In this document: positions 22,468-34,295 of the stretch, in pieces
Layout: every line of letters begins with the position of its first letter
Numbering within the stretch: the first letter of the stretch is position 1
Assembly (NCBI GenBank): GCA_946122785.1
Contig: CAMGYJ010000008.1
Coordinates: 1,651,912 to 1,715,911 of the forward strand
DNA from: Linum tenue
Lineage: Eukaryota; Streptophyta; Magnoliopsida; Malpighiales; Linaceae
Direction: 5' to 3'
DNA length: 64,000 nt
Position numbers and translations under genes: made by a program
The notes under the pieces: generated by a model
What the model was told of the DNA's origin: nothing
The model's database searches: none
Seen by the model: only the letters and a program-made list of their open reading frames with translations

Positions 22468-23821
22468 TGACACGCTAAAACAAAACACCAAACTACGACC
22501 AAGTATAATCGCAGTCCGGGAATGCAGTAAAGTAGCAAGTTCTATTATCAACCTGGGGTCTAGATCTACTGCCTATTCCGTGATTATCTATTGTCTAGCA
22601 AACTAAGTCGAGTGATTGTTGTTTAAAGTAAAAGTAGTAAGAAAGCAGGAAAATGGTTCGGGTTTCAAAAGCAAAGGAAGAGTCATTCAGGAATGAGTCC
22701 CCCTAGCTCCTTAGTTAGGTCTCAATTGTAATTACCCTGGGTTGATTTACTGTTGATTAAACTGTGGAAGATCCGACAGTGGCTTGGAATCTCTTAAGCT
22801 GACCAAGCCCTCTCAGTCCAACTACCCGGTAGACGACTAGTCTTCACCGGGATAGAAAGCTGAGGCTATGAACACAGAACTCCACTACCGGAATTGGATT
22901 CCAGTACAAAGCAGTAGATTGACTAACTCTCGTATAAGCAATCCACTACTACCGAATAATGTAGCTCTAACAACCTAATCAGATTCTATTTATCTCAGGT
23001 TGCAGCAGAAATCAAGAAAAGCTGATCAGACTTCAATCAATTCAATGAATCATGCATCATTCGATTATAATCAAACAGTATAACAATCCCAAGTCATTAC
23101 AATCAAGATCCCTAACACATGGAACTATGGTTCTTCATACCCAAGTGAGAGAAAGTTCTACTCCATAGAGAGAGAGGGGAAAACAGAATACAAAGCAGTC
23201 ATACTCATAACAATGGGAAGAATCTGCTCTGGGATGGTGATTTTCACTCCTATGATGATCTCCGAGCTTGATTTGATGAAACCCAGCTCCAAAACCACTC
23301 TTAGGATGAGTTCTTCGCACTCTCTCTCTCTCTAGGGCTCTGTTTTTGCTCCAAAAAGTCGATTCTCTCACTTTTGGCTCGGAATTGGGTAAAAACCCAG
23401 ATTTCCCGATCACACGAGCAGGCCACACGGCCGTGTGGCTTACCTAGATGCCCCTGTGAGTTACAAAATGCTGCGTCTCGAATAATTGGACTTCAGGCTT
23501 CCCACACGGGCAAGGGCACACGGCCGTGTGGAATTTCCACCATGCCCGTGTGAAGCCTCGCTAAATCCCACACGGCCACTAGGGTGACTTGCACGGCCGT
23601 GTTGGTTTCAGGAATGCCCGTGTGGCTTCCTCAGCGCCTCGCCACACGTCCGATCTTCGTCCAATCGACCCCAAACTCGCTCCAAAGCCTTCATTCATAT
23701 ACTAGGACCTGAAATATCACAAACAAGCACAACCTAGCGTGAAATCGGCCTAAAACACGAGAATCCACATCTCAAATGGTGTAAGAATGGGGTAAAAACA
23801 TGTGCAATTAATGGTCTATCA
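22468..23821 (-). repeat. Ty3/gypsy LTR (tRNA-Asp-primed family), minus strand
   Basis: Read on the minus strand, the 1354-bp LTR starts TGATAGACCATTAATTGCAC at 23821 and ends ...GCGTGTCA at 22468. It matches the plus-strand LTR at 24740-26060 nearly throughout. A purine-rich GTGTGGGGGAGTT (plus-strand 23822-23834) lies directly upstream in its own sense, so this is a 3' LTR. It sits inside the 3' LTR of the small element, after ATTAG. Its U3 holds many ACACGGCCGTGT-type palindromes. Confidence 0.85.
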
Positions 23822-24739
23822 AACTCCCCCACACTTAACCGTGTGCTTGTCCCCAAGCAAACCAAGTCAGACACAAGGTAAGCTCACAATTTCTATCATA
23901 CCAACATTGGGGACAAATCATATAGGCAAAAAACACGGGAATCGTACTGGTTTTCAACATCAACACATGAGCAACTTCACTAGCAACCTGGACAACCACC
24001 ACAAAGGACATTCGAGTGCAGCAAAATCGAGTAAAGGAAGAGTCTCCCTTCTGTTCACCAACCAACCTAGACTTGACTCAACCACTTACTCAAAACAGTC
24101 ACCTCATGCACAAAACTCAAGATATTAGAATAGAGACCGAGCAATCTAGGTCCTCACCGGGGTACAAGAGTATAGAGAATATGAGAAAATGAAACACTCA
24201 CTCTCGACTAGTGGGGTCATGACAATTTGTCACCACTAACTAATCCGGAGGTCTTAGACACAGGTTCAAATGACTGGCTAGGGTCTTAGACATGGGGAAA
24301 AGGCCTTTTAGGTGGTGGAAGTATTCATAGCACAAGGTTCCACATTTCCAAACCCACACAATCACAGTCAATCAAACCAGTATTTCCTTTATGCCATTCT
24401 GTATTACTCAAATTCTCAAGAGCACAAGAGCGAAGGAGGTTATATAAACGTCCCAAGCCAGACTGCTAAGAAACACTACTTACTGGGCACTATTCAGATT
24501 TTTGGTAGTGGCTTTCTTTTGCTTTCATTTTTTTTTCTTTGTTTTTCTTTCATTCTTTTTCATTTCTTAAGAGAACCACCACCTCTGCACATATTTCAAA
24601 CACATGCGTAACTTTTAAGCACTACCTCCAAACCTCACATTAAATTTAGCAGAAACAGCAGAGAACATATAAAAACCACTTTGTGGAACCTTCTAAAAGA
24701 TGCAAAAGGGTGATTTTTCATTGTAGACTGAAAGAAAGG
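23822..24739 (-). other. Internal 3' untranslated remnant of the gypsy element, with purine tract
   Basis: Adjacent to the LTR, the minus strand reads GCTTGGGGACAAGCACACGG and on to TAAGTGTGGGGGAGTTTGAT. This is the text that precedes the 3' LTR in many plant Tat/Athila-like elements. The rest (about 24130-24739) holds no convincing ORF. The element is cut at 24740 by the next LTR, so its pol is missing. Confidence 0.6.
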
Positions 24740-26060
24740 TGATAGACCGTTAATTAAACATGTTTTTACCCCTATTCTTACACCGTTTGAGATGTGGATT
24801 CTCGTGTTTTAGGCCGATTTCACGCTAGGTTGTTCTTGTTTGTGATATTTCAAGTCCTAGTACGTGAATGAAGGCTTGGGAGCGAGTTTGGGGGCGATTG
24901 GACGAAGATCGGACGTGTGGCGAGGCGCTGAGGAAGCCACACGCGTGCAAGTCACGCTTGTGGCCATGTGGTTTGTACCGAGAGCAAACACGGGCATGGT
25001 GGAAATTCCACACGGCCGTGTGACCCTGGCCGTGTGGGAAGCCTGAAGTTCGATTAATCGAGATGCAGCATTTTGGAAGCCACACGGGCAACTGGGTGAG
25101 CCACACGGCCGTGTGGCCTGCCCGTGTGAGTCGGGAAATCTTGGTTTTTACCCAATTCCGAGCCACAAGTGAGAGAATCGACTTTTTGGAGCAAAAACAG
25201 AGCCCTAGAGAGAGAAAGTGCGAAGAACACATCCTAAGAGTGGTTTTGGAGCTGGGTTTCATCACATCAAGCTTGGAGATCATCATAGGAGTGATAATCA
25301 TCATCCCAGAGCAGATTCTTCCCATTGTTATGAGTATGATTGCTTTGTATCCTGTTTTCCCCTCTCTCTCTCTATGGAGTAGAACTTTCTCTCACTTGGG
25401 TATGAAGAACCCTAGTTCCATGTGTTAGGGACCTTGATTGTAATGACTTGGGATTGTTATATTGTTTGATTATAATCGAATGATGCATGATTCATTGAAA
25501 TGATTGAAGTCTGATCAGCTTTTCTTGATTTCTGCTGCAGCCTGAGATAGATAGAATCTGATTAGGTTGTTAGAGCTACGTCATTCGGTAGTAGTGGATT
25601 GGCTATACGAGAGTTAGTCAATCTACTGCTTTGTACTGGAATCCAATTCCAGTAGTGGAGTTCTGTGTTCATAGCCTCAGGTTTCTATCCCGGTGAAGGT
25701 TAGTCGCCTGCCGAGTAGTTGGACTGAGAGGGCTTGGTCAGCTTACGAGATTCCAAGCTACTGTCGGATCTTCCGCAGTTTAATCAACAGTAAATCAACC
25801 CAGTGTAATTACAATTAAGACCTAACTAAGGAGCTAGGGGGACTCATTCCCGAGTGACTCTTCCTTGACTTCAGAAAACCGAATCATTTCCTGCTTTTAC
25901 TTTAAACAACAATCACTCGACTTAGTTTGCTAGATAATAGATATTCACGGAGTAGACAGTAGATCTAGACCCCGGGTTGATAATAGAACTTGCTACTTTA
26001 CTGCATTCCCGGACAGCGATTACACTTGGTCGCAGTTTGGTGTTGTGTTCTACCGTTTCA
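24740..26060 (+). repeat. Ty3/gypsy LTR (tRNA-Asp-primed family), plus strand
   Basis: A 1321-bp LTR starting TGATAGACCGTTAATTAAAC and ending CCGTTTCA. It is followed by AGTTT and the primer site, so it is a 5' LTR. It is over 90% alike to 22468-23821 by eye but in opposite orientation, with the two LTR 5' ends facing each other across 918 bp. U3 carries an array of CACACGGCCGTGTGG-like palindromes (24950-25130). Confidence 0.85.
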
Positions 26061-26065
26061 AGTTT

Positions 26066-26083
26066 TGGCGCCGTTGCCGGGGA
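26066..26083 (+). other. Primer-binding site, tRNA-Asp
   Basis: TGGCGCCGTTGCCGGGGA, the complement of the 3' end of plant tRNA-Asp with CCA. This primer marks plant Tat/Athila-type Ty3/gypsy elements. Confidence 0.92.
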
Positions 26084-26204
26084 CCCTCTAGGTTATTGGG
26101 GAAACATGAAAATTTGTTACTCTAGCTTTTTCTTTATTGCATTGTTTTCTCTTCCACATGTGTGCCTTCACGGGTTGCTTTTGCCGGTTGTGTGCAGGTA
26201 GTGC

Positions 26205-26334
26205 ATGACCCGTAGCCAGTCAGGAGAACTACTACCATTAGATCAGGAGCTTGAACGGACCTGCAGGAACTTCAAGTGGGCTCTAAAGGCGCGACTGGCT
26301 GCGGAGGAGGCGCTAGCACAGCTACAGATCACTG
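26205..26334 (+). pseudogene. Gag N-terminus of a tRNA-Asp-primed gypsy element, truncated
   Basis: The frame opens at ATG 26205 (MTRSQSGELLPLDQELERTC) and continues with an Ala/Glu-rich helical stretch (ARLAAEEALAQLQ). The words LPLDxExERT recall gag starts of plant Athila/Tat-like elements. After about 43 codons it runs into the duplicated block at 26335, so only the start of Gag remains. The PBS lies 120 bp upstream, the expected spacing for a leader. Confidence 0.55.
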
Positions 26335-27180
26335 ACGATGCCGAGCTGGCTCCCACGTGGCAGTCATCATACCATATATTTTACGATGCTGACATGGCCT
26401 TCTCCGTTAAAAATTTGAAAACAGTAACAAGCTATTAGCCAAATCTTGACACACAACAATAGTTATGACTAATAATTTGTATTTTGATGGTTGTGGCTAT
26501 AACTTCCCGCTGCTTAATAGTTATGATTAATATATTATATTTATCCTAAATAATTTGATAAGATCACTTTAACTTGAATTTGTTTTCTCACATCACTAAA
26601 AAAGTATTTTTCTGCCTCCTAATTAAAAAAAATGGGTTAGAGTGGTGTACTTTTTGAGTATACTATCCTCCAGACACTCTTATTGAGATGTTTATATCTA
26701 GACCGTGAATTAGACCGAGTTTGGAGTATAATATTATACCTTAATCTTTAATGAATAAAACACAGACCTTGCTTCTTTAAATTCAAACTCGTAGTTCAAT
26801 TTAATAGAAAACAATAATTAACCATTGATCAGATTGGTCGGAGCTCATCGAAGCACATCTAACGATCAAATCACTTGAATTATACTATACTCTGAAGTAT
26901 ATCAGTCTTTAATATATATGGCAAAGGATAGCGTATGTCTGGCGTATGCTATATGCCTGTGTTCACACCTTTTATATTTACTATAATGATTTTGACGAAT
27001 CAGAATCGTCGATTTTCATTTTAAGATTTAATTAATCTTATAGTTTGGCTTAGAGAATTGGGGACTGATGTCACCCATTAGAGGTTAGGGTATAGTATCA
27101 TGCCCCAAACTCAGGTTGATTCATAGTCTAAATAATAAAACTCGACGGACATAACGGTAATGAATGCGTACGCTAGCCTG

Positions 27181-27183
<3 letters not shown>

Positions 27184-27222
<39 letters not shown>
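27184..27222. repeat. (AT)n microsatellite
   Basis: About 39 bases of alternating AT directly before the LTR relic. In copy B the tract (about 46414-46432) is roughly half as long, so it has changed length since the duplication. Confidence 0.9.
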
Positions 27223-27224
<2 letters not shown>

Positions 27225-28988
27225 ATTCTGGTCTAATTGTACACATTTTACCCTTTATTTCTTAATAGTTTGGCTTTGCATTTCATCATCCGTCGACATA
27301 TGTCATGCTAGGTTGTGCTTGTTTTGATACAATTCAGGTCCTAGCACGTGTGGAAGGGTCGAGGACGAGTTTCGGGATGATCAGAGGTCAAAAAGCGCAG
27401 AAATCGAAGAAAAGTCCAATGTCACGGTCTCGTGACCGTGAAGTGCGGGCGCCCAGGAAAGCAGACGCAGTTCACGGTCTAAGTAGTGAGTTCACGATCA
27501 CTAGGACTGTGAACTAGAACCAGAAACCGTGAATCGCAGTGCGTCCAGAGAAGTTTTAGAGGTTACTGACGCCATGGCAGTTCACGGTTGTAAGAACGTG
27601 AATTGGAGCCATGGACCGTGAACTCCATAAGTGAAGCGGTGCGTTTTGATTAGTGTTCACGGTCCCGGCCTGATTTCACGACCGTGAATTATGTGCGACT
27701 GGGGTTAAATAGAGAGGTAAAAGGAGGAAAATATGGAGCTTTTTGGAGGGTTTTAATTTTCTCAATAAATGGGATTTTCTAGTGAGAGATCATGGTTTTC
27801 TCTTCCCATTCTAGAAAGTGAAAGGGCCATTCAAAGGAGGAAGAAGGAGATTGAGCTGAATTCAAACTTGATGATTGAAGATCTCTTCTTCTCAAGGGAG
27901 ATTCAAGCAAAGAGGACGGAAGATTTTCATCTCTCCGTGGTTCTTTCTCTCCTTTTTGTTGTTTCCTCTACCTAGCTATGGATTAGCCTTCGTACTCACT
28001 TGGGTATTGTGAATCCTAGTCTAGATGTGTGTTAGGATGTAAGAACTTGATTCTATTATGTTGATTCTGTGTTTTATTTAATATTTGAGATATTAATCAT
28101 GAATGATTGGGTGTTGCATGCATTATCTCATTATTGGGTCAAATTAACCTTGGTGGTGGAAGTTGAAATCCCCCTTTGGCCCATAGGGAGCATGATCTCC
28201 TAGTCACTTGGGTAACCCCTTTTGGGCTAATCTAGGGCAAATACATCAAGTATCGGAGTAGTACCATAATCCCATCATGGTTGATCACTCTCTGCCGTCC
28301 GGATTAACTTTCGAGGGTTGGGTCTTGCAACCCTTAGTTGATTAGTTAAGAGGGCTAGATCGTCTAGCCTATTGTTGTCCTCCTTAGTCGAAAGGTTAAG
28401 AGAGTTAGTCTACTAACTTAATGCAACAATCCTTAATAGGTCAACTAAGAGAGTTTGGATTTCCTTGATTTGTTTGATTAAGAGAGCTAGGCCTCCTAGC
28501 TTATTGTTGCAATCCTTAGCCAAGCGGTTAAGAGAGCTAGGTTCGCTAACTTATTGTAGCAATCCTTGATTGATCGACGAGGAGGGCTCGTTTCTAGCTT
28601 GTTGCACCCTTCATACTAGTGTTTGTTTCATTGATTCTTAGCATGAGACTAGGGGGAGCAATGCCCGGGTGAGGTCCTCTCATATAGAATTTCCCTCGAT
28701 TTTCTTTACTTGGTTGTTTATTTTGCATTTTTCTTAGTTTTAAAACAAAAATTGTTTTGCTAGATAAAAAATTAAGCGATTGAAGTAGGGGTACATGGAC
28801 CGGCCCGGGTTGACATTTAAACATACTTACCCTATACTGCACCCGGCTAGAGCCCAAGTTTTTAAGCTCTAGCTCGGTTCAACAAAGGGTAATTACGTTT
28901 TAATTGTCAAACCCGGGCCGGTTTATGTACCCCTACTTCAGTCGCTTAAGTTGTTGTCTACCAAAACACTTTTGGGTTTAAAACTATG
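27223..28988 (+). repeat. tRNA-Asp-type LTR relic ending in a palindromic junction (copy A)
   Basis: Starts TGATTCTGGTCTAATTGTAC and contains the GCTAGGTTGTGCTTGTTTTG / CAGGTCCTAGCACGTG block seen in the LTRs at 7776, 22468 and 24740, so it belongs to the same broad LTR group. U3 is full of TTCACGGTC / GACCGTGAA words (27420-27690). Near its 3' end it meets an inverted copy of itself: 28735-28856 pairs with 28868-28988 around a loop of about 12 bases. No PBS remains. Confidence 0.75.
28735..28988. repeat. Long near-perfect inverted repeat at LTR 3' end (copy A)
   Basis: The arms include GAAGTAGGGGTACAT with its complement ATGTACCCCTACTTC, and GGCTAGAGC with GCTCTAGC, around the centre CCAAGTTTTTAA. 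The stem is about 120 bp with scattered mismatches. The left arm aligns with the U5 end of the LTR at 24740-26060. The centre AAGTTTTT resembles the short spacer between LTR end and PBS there. This looks like two LTR 3' ends joined tail to tail. Confidence 0.7.
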
Positions 28989-29396
28989 AAATTTCAATGA
29001 AATAAACTCTTGTGATTTTATGTTATATCATCGTATTAGACTAATACTATCAATTAAATTTCAAAATTTGATGTATTATGGCCACTTTTAGAGTTGGGTG
29101 GATTGAATGCTCCCAAAAAAGTGGTGGCATCTATCGTACCATGGGCAAAATCTAGGGTACGACATACCTTAAGTAAGAAAACACTATATAGGCCCAGTAT
29201 TAACCGGATTTTTGGCATAATACTATATCGTAATCCTTGATGAGTGAACACTAGATCTTAGTTTTCTAAATTATAAAGCTGTCGCGACATCCTCGTCGGT
29301 CGTATTGTCAGGTTTTTAAGGCCAGCTGCCCTCCATGAGCAACAAAAAGCAGATGAAGCAGTCGATACCCGGTCCGTCATCATTAGTGAGCATCAG

Positions 29397-29681
29397 TTGG
29401 AAGGAAATCAGGCGCATCTAGCTGGGGAACAATCAGAGCAGACGCCCTCTTTCGAACCACTGCTAGTCGATCATCCACCAATGGAGAAGGGGAAGAAGTC
29501 ACGTGAGCCCTCACCGCCTTCCGAATTCGATGCTCTAACCACTGTGTGCGCCGTCCAAAGATCGGCGATCCGAATTCCATATCTGCGATGTAGCACTTTG
29601 GGTATGCTGCTGCCGGTATGCGGAAGTCATTCGGTTTGGGTCCCTAGTCCTGCTTTCGCAATGTTCTGGTTCGAACATTGA
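29397..29681 (+). CDS. Hypothetical 94-codon ORF, kept in both duplicated copies (A)
   Basis: The ORF begins MEGNQAHLAGEQSEQTPSFE and has a Pro/Lys/Ser-rich middle (MEKGKKSREPSPPSEF). The frame is open upstream to about 29315 in an Ala/Gln/Glu-rich stretch. The copy at 48636-48920 has the same length with few substitutions. No family is recognised. It may be a piece of a transposon ORF. Conservation of the frame over a recent duplication is weak evidence, because there has been little time for decay. Confidence 0.3.
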   Translation: MEGNQAHLAGEQSEQTPSFEPLLVDHPPMEKGKKSREPSPPSEFDALTTVCAVQRSAIRIPYLRCSTLGMLLPVCGSHSVWVPSPAFAMFWFEH

Positions 29682-30579
29682 TGCCGAATGGCGAAGGAAG
29701 AATGACGTCTGGGGAATGGTAGTCGGCTCTGTTTCTGCAATTGCGGCACTAGCCCAACTACTTAATTCTTTTCTTATTTAGAAAACTTAAAATGTTATTG
29801 GCCACCATGAATGTTGTTGTTTTGATTGATTTTATTTTTTATATTATATATTTTTCTTATATTAAATTAATTTTTGAATTAAAAAATAATATGATGTCAA
29901 TGACTTGGCATCACATCAACAAAAAGTCAACATTAAGTTGATCACCGTTTGGTCAACCGTTATCTATAATGATCAACGGATCGTTGGGACATAAATGACT
30001 CACAACTATCATAGGTTGGGACATAAATGAAATATTGAATAGTTCGAGACACATATACACTTTCTTGGTAGTTTGAATTTTCCGGTGGTATTAGCCTTAA
30101 TTAAATTGATCTTAGTGTATGAGATTTATAGAATTAATACCTATATTTTAATCTTTAAGGGTATGGGAATGGTACCATATGCCAAACTCTGGTAAATTTA
30201 AGGACTAAGTAGCGTACTCTAGGCGTACGCTCTACGCCTATGGTCACACCTATTATTTGTACTTGGATAATTCCTACCAATCATAACGGTTGGTTATAAT
30301 TTTGAGATTAAATAAATCTTATTGTTTAGGTTAGAGAATTGGGAACTCGGGTTCACCCATTCGAGGTTAGGGTATAGTATCATGTCTCAAACTCCGACTA
30401 ATTTAAGATCTAAATAACAAAAATGACATGTGTACAATAAGATAAGTGTACAAAGTGGGTTTAGCCATCGAAACCATAGGAAACTTGAAGTTTGGGTTAT
30501 GCACTAGAAGAGGAGGAAGGGTGTTGCAGCTCGATAAATACTTTGCTTCCGTTTGCTGGATACTGCTCGCTTAATCCAG

Positions 30580-32826
30580 AAATTGGGTGATTTAAATTGA
30601 CAAGGAAGATGAAAAGAACTCCTGATGAGAGGGCATTTTGTGTCACATGATGGGTAACCCTATTCAGTCGACGAGAAACAAGATAGTATGAAACCCAGCA
30701 AAGTGAGAAGCCAAGCTCCGAGCATCCTCCAATATAGGTCCACTCAGATCATGAGCCAAGTCACCTCCCAACATCCACCTAGTCAATTGTTGAGAATCCC
30801 CATGAAATTTGACAGAAAAAAAAGAATGTGCTATGCACCAGTGTATGGCATCACATAAATCTAAACTTTCCATAACAAATGGATCATGTATTCCATCATA
30901 ATAGTTCCCCGATTGCAAAAACAACATCACATGTTGCTTGAAAACCTACGAAGCCATTATTGCCCCATTGGCCACACTTGATCGCGCCATCAAGCCATAC
31001 ATTTATTGTGCCCGAGGACGTCTCTCCGAGATCAGGGGTACTGCTGCTAGGACGACGGGCTGCTGAGTTGGCCGATTGTCCATTACCACATCTTGGGAGA
31101 CTAGGAGGAGCCTACTCCGCCGCCCTCAAGTCATCCACTTGCTTATGATACTGTCGGTACAAATCACGTGGAAGGTATTGAATGCATCCATTAAATGCCC
31201 AACACCTCCCTTTCCAAAGTCTCCAGAGAATGAAAAAAAAAGTTAGCTAATTCCATTTTTCAAAGGTTCATGGAGAAGAAAGAGGTAGCTCCATGCATCA
31301 TCTGGAGCCACCCACCAAGAATAATACTTATGCCTTCAAGGTTTGGCAACAACCATAGTCCTCTAGCTATACTGCAATCAAAGAACAAGTCGGAGAAAGA
31401 CTCTGGTGCCTCTTAGAAAATGGGAAAAATGGTGTTAGTAACAAGTGTTTTGGCCAACAAAACTATTTACAATGGCAAGAAGCCACGAGCAGCTCTCCAA
31501 AAGAAAATTTTGACCTTGGGAGGCACCAGAATGCGCCAAAGTAGCTTCCAAAATCGGGTTTCAAAAGGGAGTATCACCAATGGGTGACGAAGATTGTATT
31601 CAGAAGACAAAAGATGGTAAGCAATTTTAACTGAGTAATTACCATGTGGAGAGTAATGCCATATTAACAGATCCATCGAATATGAGACAGGAAAAGGAAT
31701 GGTTAAGATGAGTTGTACACTCTGTGGGATAAACAATTAATCCAAAAGATCCCGCTTCCAAGAGTGCGAGACAAGACAGATTAGTTCCAAAACAAAAGAT
31801 GGAAAGTACTCAAACCTGGCCGTAGTACCGGAGCTGAAGGGGGAGACGATGGTATCAACTTGTCTTGGAGTATCCGGATCCTAGATCCATCTCCAATATG
31901 TCATCACAGACCACGTTTTAGCAAGTCTTGCTCTCCAACATTCCCTGCCATGCCCATGAAGGGCGGGAGTTTGCTGTCGCGTCAAGGAAGTGGTCATGGG
32001 AGTGGTATATGGGCTGATAGATCCGAGTTAGGTAGCTGGTTGAATTTCATAGGATGCGCCAAGTCTGTTTAGCTAGTAAAGCCACATTAAACCAGTTAAA
32101 ATCTTGAAATCTTAACCCACCTTCAAACTTACTCTGACAGATTGCACTCCAAGATATCCAGTGAATGCCATTCTCTTTGTTTTGTCATGCCCACCAAAAC
32201 TTAGATAGCTAACTACTACATCTGCGACCCGTTTGTTGAGGTAGTTGAAAGACCGACATAAAACAAATAGGTCTAGCAGCCCCAATCGCCTTTATAACTA
32301 TCTCTTTTGGTGCTAGTGACATCGCCTTAGTCTTCCAACTACAAATTCGCGCTGCCAAATCTTCCTCTATGAACTGAAAGGATATTGACTTAGAGGATAG
32401 GATCTGGGAAGGGAGTTCTGAGTACCTATCATGGTCAGATAATAATTAAAGCATTGTGGCACATCCAAAGGTACAAGTTCGAAGGAAAAGATAGAAATCA
32501 TCAACAAAAAATAGGCATGAGAGGAGAGGAGCAGACCTATGAACACGTAAGTCATGAAGTGAAATATTGTCTATGGCTTGACTTATCTTTGCTGCGAAGG
32601 CTTCAGTATAAATCGAGAACAGAAGAGGTGACAACGGATTGCCTTGATTGATTCCTCGTTGTGGCTAGAAGTGTCCATATTCACTGCCATGGAGAAGAAC
32701 CGAGAAATGGACGCTCGTGATGATCCGTTTCATCCACTACTCATAAAACACCATCGACTCCGAAACTTGGAAAAGGAACTCCCACTCCACGCGATCGTAC
32801 TTTTCTCCATGTTGAGTTTTAGCGCC
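30580..32826 (-). pseudogene. L1-type LINE ORF2 relic (copy A)
   Basis: Reading on the minus strand: RT motif A region near 32740-32826 (EKYDRVEWEF after a frame slip); RT palm at 32446-32634 (SPLLFSIYTEAFAAKI, then FFVDDFYLFL in place of FADD); zf-RVT region at 31467-31736 (LIWHYSPHGNYSVKIAYHLL, then PPKVKIFFWRAARGFLP); RNase-H-like domain at 30664-30930 (FHGDSQQLTRWML). The order is correct for a plant L1 but frames are broken many times. It ends directly against the gypsy LTR at about 32834. Confidence 0.8.
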
Positions 32827-32833
32827 TTCCATT

Positions 32834-34295
32834 ATAAACCCCTAAGCAGGGTTTTGGTCAGAAGTCACGCAAACAAGAAGCTTTGAAACCTCTGGTTAAA
32901 CTTCCTTGATTAAGAACACAAAAATTGAACTTCCAAACGTGTTTGGGTAAGCTTGTTTGAGCCGGTCGATGGATGGAAACGAGAGGGAATCCTCACACCT
33001 GGGAGGATACACAAACGCTATAAGGATGAATTCGAAGTAATCGAGTGGTTTTGCTCGATTATTGGCTAGCTTCAGCAGGTTTTGATCGCAACTAAAAACC
33101 AAGATCAACTAACAACTCACAAGTCGAGAATTTTGGGGTTTTCTATGTTATTCAACTCTGACCCTTACTATACGTTAATGAGGCCTTTTATAGGCTCAAA
33201 CAATTACAAACAAACTAAAACAAGTAATGAAATTAACCTAATTAAACAAGTAATCCGCAAAGGACAAGGAATCCTAATAGGACTCGGATTACAGGTAACT
33301 CGAGGTAGCTTCTTTGAGGCCCTCGAAAATTGTCTTCCGCGTTGAGCCTCGCTCAACCAATGCCTTCCCTGGGTTTATGAAGTCTTCTAGTTTCCATTCC
33401 AGCTTGAATCAGTCTCTGGACAAGTCCCAAGCTCCAGGTATGAAGCTTCAAAGTAGGCACCCTGAACTCGTCTGGTGCCTTAGTAAAAAACAGACAACTT
33501 CTCGGTTTTTCCATAGCAACTTGGAAGTCTTCTAAAACGCACCTCCAGACTTCTTCCTGAGAACCCAAACCCTCTAGCTTGTATAGCAAACACCAAGGTT
33601 CAAAACAAACCCAAGAACACCCATTTCCATTGAGTAAATAGAGATATCCAAGCCCCCTAAGTTGGTGTCCTAGAACACTCAAAACACTTAGCCAAATTCC
33701 ATGTGTTTTGTTCCTTAACAACCTTACTCCTTGATCAATCCATAGAACCCTAAATGGCAAGCAATTTGGGGTCATATCAGGCCCCCTTGTTGAAACAGCT
33801 TTGCCCTTAAAGCTTGCGTCTTCTGAGCTTGAAAAAAATCGCAAAATTGATCCCAAATTGGATCCAATGCAGGCTGATCGAACACCATTTTCTGGAAATC
33901 AAGGGCACTATTCATCTTTGAACAAATTGGGTTTTTTTCCTCAGGAATTTCTAGTGCAATTCGATACTTTCCAGAGCTTCGTTGGGCCTCCAATTGAAGT
34001 TCTGTACCTGTCTAGAGTCTCGACTCATCGCCATTTTCAACGAATCGACGAAGGCCTGTTTCCCGCCATCGTCCGCATTTGAAATTGATGAACCCAGAAA
34101 TTTGATTCGAAAATTGGGGACTATTTATTCTGGGATTTTCGAAATCAATTGTTGCTTCTGACAGCTTCCCAGGACCTCCCTCGATGGTTCTGTGTCGTCA
34201 GTGTGGTCTGAATCGTTCCCAAACTCCCCAACCCATAGCCTCAATTTTTGCTCGTGCTTGCTCGTTTCCAGGGGCATTTGAGCTTGAATGTGACA
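32834..34295 (-). repeat. Ty3/gypsy LTR, minus strand (copy A)
   Basis: The minus strand starts TGTCACATTCAAGCTCAAAT at 34295 and runs to the TTTATAATGG border near 32834. It matches 51470-52930 (copy B), and its 3' two thirds match 59703-60647. There the same sequence is followed by a primer-like TGGCATCAGTA and gag, which identifies it as an LTR. Here it has no internal region of its own, so it is solo or truncated. Confidence 0.65.
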
